A stretch of 12,866 bases of DNA from CAYLYP01 sp964387795 (GTDB lineage: Bacteria > Bacteroidota > Bacteroidia > Bacteroidales > UBA7960): NCBI GenBank assembly GCA_964387795.1, contig CAYLYP010000088.1, positions 1-12,866 on the forward strand, written 5' to 3'. A program made the translations under genes and the position numbers. Positions 8,294 to 12,866 of this stretch are shown one piece after another. Numbering within the stretch: position 1 is the first letter of the stretch; the number at the start of each line of letters is the position of its first letter. The notes under the pieces are model-generated. The model was not told where the DNA came from and searched no databases. It saw only the letters and a list, made by a program, of their open reading frames with translations.

Positions 8294-8301
8294 CAAATTT
8301 A
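8294..8301 (-). promoter_or_regulatory. Candidate -7 box for the T9SS gene
   Basis: The minus strand reads TAAATTTG, a full match to TAnnTTTG, about 80 nt upstream of the start at 8215. The nearest TTTG upstream (8318-8315 on the minus strand) is only 13 nt away, short of the usual 17-23, so this is a weak call in AT-rich DNA. Confidence 0.3.
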
Positions 8302-8531
8302 TAAATTATCTAAACAAAGCATAAGGCTTCAATGCTTTTTAACCATGTTTATTATATGCAGCATTTAATATATATAGTTGATAAACTTCATGTTGCAAAA
8401 ACAAAACATCCAATAGTAACGAAAATTCATCTAAACAATAAATATTTTAGTTTATATAAGATAATAATTCACACAATAAATAAATTTTTTACAAATGATA
8501 TATAAATAGCTAATATGGGGTTCCATCCGAC

Positions 8532-8571
8532 CTTTGCATGCTTTGCGGAAACTTTGCATTCTTTGCGGTTA
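8532..8571. repeat. Tandem CTTTGC repeat, two 20-bp units
   Basis: Two adjacent 20-bp units (8532-8551 and 8552-8571) match at 17 of 20 positions. Each holds CTTTGC twice, so the hexamer starts at 8532, 8541, 8552 and 8561 and the second copy in each unit reads CTTTGCGG. From general recollection, CTTTGCG-type tandem words ending in GGTTAA recur between genes in many Bacteroidota genomes and are sometimes mis-called as short proteins; this could be a diverged member. The function is unknown. Confidence 0.6.
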
Positions 8572-8706
8572 AAACCTTTTACTGCAGGATTACAAAGATT
8601 GGCTTAATGAAAGTATTATTTGACCCCTGCTATAAAAGTTTTCAAGGTATCAGATGTGATGCTACAAAATGAAATTGAATAATCAAAAGAAAATTGATGG
8701 TAAGGT

Positions 8707-10146
8707 TTAAAGATTGTTCTTTTGTTCTTTTTTTTCTAATAAACCATCCCGGATCTCCATTGCTACTTCATTCACATTTTTAATAATCTCTTTTTCATCA
8801 AGGGTGAGCAATTTATAATCCTGCATCAATATCCTGCCATTTACAACAACAGTTTCGACATCAGAACCATTCAGGCTATAAACAATCTGGGAATAAATAT
8901 TATAAACTGGTTGTGCATGGGGCTTTTGCATATCAAGAACAATAAAATCTGCTTTTTTGCCTGTTTCAAGGCTCCCTATTTCCTTATCCATTCCCAAAAC
9001 TTTGGCACCATTGATGGTAGCAGCCCTGATAACAGCTTTGGCATCCATAACTGTTGGGTCGTTTTTACTTAGTTTGTGAAGGATGGCAGCGGTATTCATT
9101 TCATCAAACATATCAAGGTCATTGTTTGATGCAACACCATCGGTACCTAATCCAACATCTACCCCAGCTTTAATAAGTTCAGGGATTGGAGCAACACCCG
9201 ATGCCAGCTTCATATTGCACTCCGGATTATGGGCTACACCTACATGATGATTGGCAAGTATTTGAATATCCTCATCGCTAAGATGGACACAATGAGCCGC
9301 TACAACATTATCACCCAACACCCCTAAACTCTCAAGATATTCAACGGGGGTCATGCCTTTTTGCTCAAGCATCATCTCAACCTCTTTCTTTGTCTCTGCA
9401 ACATGGATATTGTAAATTACCCCAAATTCATCAGCCAATGACTTTGACTTTTGTAGCAGATCAGCCGAACAGCTATAGGGTGCATGGGCAGAAATGGCTA
9501 TGGTAATGGTTGGGTGCCCTTTCCATTTGCTTAACAATGCACGAGAAGTAGCCAAACTTTGCTCAGGGGTAGGGCTGTTAGGTGCTGGGAAATCTATCAC
9601 CGACTCCGTCAGTATGGCCCTAATCCCTGTCTTATCAACAACCTGTGCTACCTCATCCACAAAATAATACATATCATTAAATGTGGTGGTGCCTGAACGC
9701 AACATTTCAGCCATCGCCAAAAGTGTTCCCGCCTTAACAGTATGGGCATTTACAAACTTTGATTCAACAGGGAAAATATAATCATAAAGCCATTCATGAA
9801 GAGGCTTGTCATCTGCATACCCCCTGAATATAGTCATGGCTGCATGGGTATGTGTATTCACAAGACCAGGCATGATAAGCTTCCCATGCGCATTGATATA
9901 CCGGGCAGCATGCCAATGTTTGCTTAACTCAGCCGAATCTCCAATTGCTACTATTTTATCACCTTTTACAACCAGCATTCCATTGTCAAAAATACGGTCA
10001 TCCTGATCCATGCTGATAATAATACCTCCACTGATAATCAAATCAGCATTTGGGATATCTTTTTTTTCTCCGCATCCGTTTAATATGATTGATGAACCCA
10101 TGGCGAAAAGTGAAATGAAAAATAAATAAGCTTTACTGAACTTCAT
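8707..10146 (-). CDS. Lipoprotein amidohydrolase, MTA/SAH deaminase family
   Basis: This encodes 479 residues, of which about 450 are the amidohydrolase-superfamily TIM barrel with flanking beta-sandwich. The metal and catalytic set of 5-methylthioadenosine/S-adenosylhomocysteine deaminases is complete: His99 and His101 in NTHTHAAM, His248 and Glu251 in NIHVAET, His285 in AAHCVHL, and Asp336 in GLGTDG. GSLETGKKADFIVLD (391-405) is the usual C-terminal signature. This family hydrolytically deaminates adenosine-type nucleosides (MTA, SAH, sometimes adenosine), but related members act on other substrates. The odd feature is the N-terminus: a hydrophobic segment (7-22) ending in the lipobox LNGC (Cys25), followed by GEKKD. 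This predicts a lipid-anchored periplasmic or surface enzyme, whereas characterised family members are cytosolic. It is divergent from a purine nucleoside phosphorylase, which fits purine-nucleoside use. The fold is certain; the exact substrate is not. Confidence 0.88.
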   Translation of the reverse strand: MKFSKAYLFFISLFAMGSSIILNGCGEKKDIPNADLIISGGIIISMDQDDRIFDNGMLVVKGDKIVAIGDSAELSKHWHAARYINAHGKLIMPGLVNTHTHAAMTIFRGYADDKPLHEWLYDYIFPVESKFVNAHTVKAGTLLAMAEMLRSGTTTFNDMYYFVDEVAQVVDKTGIRAILTESVIDFPAPNSPTPEQSLATSRALLSKWKGHPTITIAISAHAPYSCSADLLQKSKSLADEFGVIYNIHVAETKKEVEMMLEQKGMTPVEYLESLGVLGDNVVAAHCVHLSDEDIQILANHHVGVAHNPECNMKLASGVAPIPELIKAGVDVGLGTDGVASNNDLDMFDEMNTAAILHKLSKNDPTVMDAKAVIRAATINGAKVLGMDKEIGSLETGKKADFIVLDMQKPHAQPVYNIYSQIVYSLNGSDVETVVVNGRILMQDYKLLTLDEKEIIKNVNEVAMEIRDGLLEKKEQKNNL

Positions 10147-10233
10147 AAAACATTTTTTGAATTAACACCCTAAAATGATTTTGGTTCAAACATCAATCCA
10201 AAAACATTAGTAATTCATTAGGGTAAATTCTTG

Positions 10234-10241
10234 CAAAGGTA
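10234..10241 (-). promoter_or_regulatory. Candidate -7 box for the amidohydrolase gene
   Basis: The minus strand reads TACCTTTG followed by CA, a full match to TAnnTTTG, about 90 nt upstream of the start at 10146. The -33 side has no clear TTG at 17-23 nt. Confidence 0.45.
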
Positions 10242-10347
10242 AGAAAAGCAAGCTTCTTTTTCTCAGTGTTTTTTGTTTTTATTACCCAAAACATATTTAA
10301 TCTATTGGTTACCAAACATGAATGATCCTCCCCTTAATGAATTATTT

Positions 10348-10376
10348 TTTGTTTAAGCAGATTCTTTATAATTTCG
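10348..10376 (+). promoter_or_regulatory. Candidate promoter for the purine nucleoside phosphorylase gene
   Basis: TTTG (10348-10351), a 17-nt spacer, then TAATTTCG (10369-10376) matches the Bacteroidota promoter with one mismatch in the -7 box. Transcription would start near 10383, which puts the upstream in-frame ATG at 10322 outside the transcript and favours the start at 10397. Confidence 0.45.
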
Positions 10377-10396
10377 CATTTGAAATGAACATAAAT

Positions 10397-11215
10397 ATGA
10401 TAGAAAAAATTAAAGAAACGGCAGCTTTTTTAAAAAGCAAAACAAATATAAACCCTATTGCAGGCATCATCCTGGGCTCTGGTCTTGGTGGATTGGTTAA
10501 AGCCATTGATGTAAAGACATCTATTGATTACAGCGAAATACCGAATTTCCCTGTATCAACTGTTGAAGGGCATCATGGAAGGCTTATCTTTGGATACCTT
10601 GAAGGCAAACCGGTGGTAGCTATGCAGGGTCGCTTTCATTATTATGAGGGCTATGCCATGCAACAGGTCACATTCCCTGTAAGGGTCATGAAACTGCTTG
10701 GCATTAAATATCTAATGGTTTCCAATGCAGCAGGTGGGCTTAATCCTGCCTTTGAAGTTGGCGATTTAATGATTATCCGCGATCACATAAACTTTTTTCC
10801 TGAAAACCCATTAAGGGGAAAAAATATTGATGAGTTAGGAACCCGCTTTCCTGAGATGAGCGAAGCTTATGACCGCCAATTGGTTTCCAGGGCAAAAAAA
10901 ATTGCAAGGGAGCACGGCATTAAATTTCAAACAGGGGTTTATGTAGGCAGTGCTGGCCCAACCCTTGAAACACCTGCTGAATACAGGATGTTCAGGATCC
11001 TTGGGGCGGATGCTACTGGGATGTCAACTGTCCCCGAAGTAATAGTGGCACGCCACATGGGAATCACATGTTTTGGTATTTCAATCATCACAAACATTGG
11101 CGAACCCCTCGAACCTACTGTGGTCACCACACATGAAGGTGTTCAGGATGCAGCCGGAATGGCTGAACCCAATATGACCATTATCTTTAAAGGGATCATT
11201 AAATCCCTCAATTAA
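10397..11215 (+). CDS. Purine nucleoside phosphorylase, trimeric type
   Basis: From the ATG at 10397 this encodes 272 residues, the usual length for trimeric PNP. In-frame ATGs at 10322 and 10385 would add a hydrophobic, non-homologous extension, and the promoter candidate ends at 10376. The phosphate-site loop GSGLGG (27-32), GHHGRLIFG (58-66), MQGRFHYYEGY (76-86), SNAAGGLNP (109-117), GMSTVPE (208-214) and ITN with Asn233 match the family. It cleaves purine (deoxy)nucleosides, mainly inosine and guanosine, with phosphate to base plus (deoxy)ribose-1-phosphate in the cytosol. Asn233 corresponds to human Asn243, which favours 6-oxopurines. Leu190 in GPTLETPAE stands where human PNP has Phe200. 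The divergent neighbour is a nucleoside deaminase whose inosine-type products this enzyme could take. It ends at a strong terminator (11234-11274). Confidence 0.93.
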   Translation: MIEKIKETAAFLKSKTNINPIAGIILGSGLGGLVKAIDVKTSIDYSEIPNFPVSTVEGHHGRLIFGYLEGKPVVAMQGRFHYYEGYAMQQVTFPVRVMKLLGIKYLMVSNAAGGLNPAFEVGDLMIIRDHINFFPENPLRGKNIDELGTRFPEMSEAYDRQLVSRAKKIAREHGIKFQTGVYVGSAGPTLETPAEYRMFRILGADATGMSTVPEVIVARHMGITCFGISIITNIGEPLEPTVVTTHEGVQDAAGMAEPNMTIIFKGIIKSLN

Positions 11216-11233
11216 TAAGATTTTTTATGTTTG

Positions 11234-11274
11234 TAGCGGTTAATTTGCATGTTTTCAAATTAACCGCTATTTTT
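11234..11274 (+). terminator. Intrinsic terminator after PNP
   Basis: A perfect 14-bp stem TAGCGGTTAATTTG / CAAATTAACCGCTA (11234-11247 and 11256-11269), with an 8-nt loop, is followed by TTTTT (11270-11274), 18 bp after the PNP stop. It separates PNP from the small gene at 11319. Confidence 0.92.
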
Positions 11275-11318
11275 ATGACTGTCAACAAAGCTTTTATTAT
11301 CCATAAAACCTTATCATT

Positions 11319-11621
11319 ATGAGTTTTGCAGGCCATGTTTCTGATATGATCAATAGGATTAAGTATAACGATTCCATCAGATATTCCAAAAAACTTAAAT
11401 ACCACGAAGGGAAAACCATTAAAACAACAAACTATAGCACTCATGAACCCTTAGAACTAAAGGAGCCTGCAATCAGCTCAAAAGAACTGGAACAATTAAA
11501 ACAAAATATAAGGGAAGCCTCAAAAAAGGATAGACGTATCAAAAATACAATTGCTGTTATTCTGTTTACAATTACCGGCGCAATAATGATTGGCTTTATT
11601 CTAAAATACTTATTATTATAA
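11319..11621 (+). CDS. Small C-terminally anchored membrane protein, unknown
   Basis: This encodes 100 residues. The N-terminus MSFAGHVSDMINRIKYND resembles the start of short uncharacterised Bacteroidota proteins that I recall beginning M-S-x-x-G-H-V-x-D-M-I. A basic stretch (21-34) and a Glu/Lys-rich, probably coiled helix (54-72) lead into one hydrophobic segment (76-99) at the very C-terminus, so most of the protein should lie in the cytosol. There is no signal peptide and no enzymatic motif. It follows the PNP terminator, so it is transcribed on its own; no clear promoter was found. The ordered composition and single start argue for a real gene. Function unknown. Confidence 0.65.
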   Translation: MSFAGHVSDMINRIKYNDSIRYSKKLKYHEGKTIKTTNYSTHEPLELKEPAISSKELEQLKQNIREASKKDRRIKNTIAVILFTITGAIMIGFILKYLLL

Positions 11622-12037
11622 TAACTTTTGAATAACACTTATTATCCTGCCGGTTATAAAGAATCAACACACAAATCAATAAATTTGGGAAAGATGACCA
11701 ATCATCCCGTACCCCCTATCGAATCATATGAATACCTAGTTAAGTCGATGAGCCCCTTTGAACCTAACCTAACTAAAGACATGATTATTATTAGCAATCT
11801 AAAAAAAATAATATGTTGATATTATAATCATTACGAACACGACATCTAAAATCTTCAATCCTTTACGTCATTTGCATTTAACCGAAGTAAATAATAATGA
11901 TAAGTAAACGTTATTGATTAAATAAAACAATTATTTTTATGGCCGTCCGGGAACAGTGATTCATTACGAAAATTAAACCTGTCAGGTCTATAACGTCAAT
12001 AGATAAATCAATAGTAATCATTCATAAAAAAACAATC
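11622..12037. other. Intergenic region, no convincing gene
   Basis: About 415 bp of AT-rich DNA. A TTG-started frame (11628-11819, 63 codons) is present but has no recognisable motif, signal sequence or family feature, so I do not call it. The region includes the palindrome at 11977-11987. No promoter for the downstream gene was recognised. Confidence 0.5.
11977..11987. repeat. ACCTG-T-CAGGT palindrome
   Basis: This is a 5-bp inverted repeat around a single base, 51 bp before the start of the gene at 12038. Words of the type AACCTGTCAGGT are, to my recollection, frequent between genes in Bacteroidota genomes. Only one copy is seen here, so it is either a repeat remnant or a small operator. 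Confidence 0.3.
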
Positions 12038-12793
12038 ATGAAAACATTGAAAATAATATTAGGATTTATTCTTCTTCTTGGTGCAGGTATGGAACATGGA
12101 AGACAGTTCAGAGTATTTGGCACATTCTTTAACCCTGCAATTATTACTTCTTCATTTTTGATTATCCTATTAGCAACCTGGTTAATAGCAAGTGGATTTT
12201 CTAAAACAAAATTCAGGATTAAATCAATTGAATCAATAAAATATCTGATAATCACATTATTATTCTATATCATTTTTGTTATTTTCGGCACTGTAAAATA
12301 TAAACCTAAAGAATTTACTTTAGAATATAATAACTACTCTGTTCCTTTAAGTAATTACATTGAATCAAATAAATCGGTAATACCTATATATGAGCAACGT
12401 AAAGAGTTTTGTATTTGTATTACTAAAAATCTGATTGACAATGATATGATAAGACTCATATATGAAAAAGAATTAAAAACCGGAAACATTTTTGCAATTG
12501 TTAATGACATTAGAGATAATCCAGTGTTTGCTACAATAGACCTGACAAGTTGCTTTAATTTTATAAAATTAGAGTGGACTGAAAGCATGATTGAATCTAC
12601 CCGAAATCAAACAAAAGAAAATCTTATGTCTTCATACTTAAGCGAAACAAATGATATAGAAAAGCTTTGTGATTGCATGGTTGATAATTACATAAAAATA
12701 CCAGGAAATGAATTGTTTAAAAATTTCTATATAGATAGTGAAAAGATTGATTCAATCAATTCGATGTGCATTGAAAGAACGGCTAAAAAATAA
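12038..12793 (+). CDS. Membrane protein with two CxC...C modules, unknown
   Basis: This encodes 251 residues. Three hydrophobic segments (about 4-18, 35-54 and 68-86) are followed by a soluble domain of about 165 residues. That domain carries two similar cysteine arrangements: EFCIC (Cys125, Cys127) with a later Cys172, and KLCDC (Cys211, Cys213) with a later Cys244. Small Bacteroidota proteins with one YCxC-x(n)-C unit are familiar, and this looks like two such units in series. With three membrane segments the soluble part should be on the opposite side from the N-terminus, which could suit disulphides or metal binding in the periplasm, but topology is uncertain. The gene is much more AT-rich than the enzyme genes to its left, suggesting accessory or transferred DNA. 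It ends 43 bp before a probable CRISPR repeat. No known family could be named with confidence. Confidence 0.7.
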   Translation: MKTLKIILGFILLLGAGMEHGRQFRVFGTFFNPAIITSSFLIILLATWLIASGFSKTKFRIKSIESIKYLIITLLFYIIFVIFGTVKYKPKEFTLEYNNYSVPLSNYIESNKSVIPIYEQRKEFCICITKNLIDNDMIRLIYEKELKTGNIFAIVNDIRDNPVFATIDLTSCFNFIKLEWTESMIESTRNQTKENLMSSYLSETNDIEKLCDCMVDNYIKIPGNELFKNFYIDSEKIDSINSMCIERTAKK

Positions 12794-12836
12794 GTGCCAG
12801 TTTTCAGGCAATGCACCACTATCGTTTAACTCTTTT

Positions 12837-12866
12837 ATTTCAATTCCAATATGGTGCGATTAAAGG
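12837..12866 (-). CRISPR. Probable CRISPR repeat, outer unit of an array beyond the right edge
   Basis: The final 30 bases start ATTTCAATTCC and end GCGATTAAAGG, with CCAATATGG in the middle. On the minus strand the unit ends in ATTGAAAT, very like the 8-nt ATTGAAA(C/T) tag that CRISPR RNAs of types I-A, I-B and III carry at the 5' end. The 30-nt length is usual for these classes. This orientation predicts transcription from right to left, so the repeat would be the leader-distal last unit, with leader and cas genes, if present, to the right. Only one copy is visible and no spacer can be checked, so the call rests on resemblance. No cas gene is in the window. Confidence 0.6.

Larger units (their letters stand above)
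8216..8706. other. Intergenic region upstream of the T9SS gene
   Basis: This is about 490 bp, very AT-rich between 8221 and 8515, with no supportable gene. It contains a candidate minus-strand -7 box (8294-8301) and the CTTTGC tandem repeat (8532-8571). I saw no clear terminator hairpin directly after the amidohydrolase stop at 8707, so that transcript may run into this region. Confidence 0.6.

Noticed and set aside
8652..8709. 13-codon frame downstream of the amidohydrolase gene on the plus strand
   Set aside because: It is too short and has no supporting signal.
10322..10396. N-terminal extension of PNP from the first in-frame ATG
   Set aside because: The extra 25 residues are hydrophobic and do not belong to the PNP fold, and the promoter candidate at 10348-10376 lies inside them.
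11628..11819. 63-codon frame starting with TTG in the gap after the small membrane protein
   Set aside because: It has an unusual start, no signal or motif and no recognisable family. It can arise by chance in this short gap.
12794..12836. Weak hairpin (GTGCC ... GGC ... GCAC) after the last gene, considered as a terminator
   Set aside because: The stem is short and interrupted and lacks a following T run of useful length. It may simply be the flank of the CRISPR array.

Overview
The window looks like a chromosomal segment of a low-GC Bacteroidota, probably an environmental member of Bacteroidales or a related order. The evidence is a type IX secretion (T9SS) C-terminal sorting domain, lipoproteins with acidic or charged residues just after the lipobox cysteine, no convincing Shine-Dalgarno sites ahead of the starts, and several TAnnTTTG promoter elements, which are the -7 box of the Bacteroidota primary sigma factor. 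No rRNA, tRNA, transposase or phage gene was seen.

Layout. At the left edge, on the minus strand, is the N-terminal part of an exported SIMPL-domain (DUF541) protein (1-416). Next comes a near-perfect terminator and a minus-strand lipoprotein of unknown function (652-1308). A divergent intergenic region of about 530 bp separates these from a plus-strand pair of exported glycoside hydrolases: a GH3 enzyme with a PA14 domain inserted in its C-terminal catalytic domain (1838-4516), and a GH29 alpha-L-fucosidase (4586-6067). The pair probably forms an operon that removes terminal sugars from a fucose-containing glycan in the periplasm or at the cell surface. No SusC/SusD pair or dedicated regulator lies in the window. 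A 12-bp-stem bidirectional terminator (6123-6158) separates the pair from a convergent T9SS-secreted protein (6185-8215). That protein appears to be a seven-bladed beta-propeller followed by Fn3-like, carboxypeptidase-regulatory-like and sorting domains.

After a roughly 490-bp AT-rich gap holding a CTTTGC tandem repeat comes a purine-salvage locus. An amidohydrolase of the methylthioadenosine/S-adenosylhomocysteine deaminase type, oddly made as a lipoprotein (8707-10146, minus), is divergent from a cytosolic trimeric-type purine nucleoside phosphorylase (10397-11215, plus). The phosphorylase ends at a 14-bp-stem terminator. The right part is accessory-looking and AT-rich. It holds a small C-terminally anchored membrane protein (11319-11621), a gap, and an orphan membrane protein with two CxC...C cysteine modules (12038-12793). 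The last 30 bases (12837-12866) have the form of a CRISPR repeat of the I-B/III kind (ATTTCAATTCC ... GCGATTAAAGG). The window therefore probably stops exactly at the first visible unit of a CRISPR array lying to the right.

The most notable points are the probable CRISPR array boundary, the exported nucleoside deaminase beside a purine nucleoside phosphorylase, the double CxC membrane protein, and the interspersed CTTTGC repeat. No complete undescribed multi-gene system can be demonstrated from this sequence.
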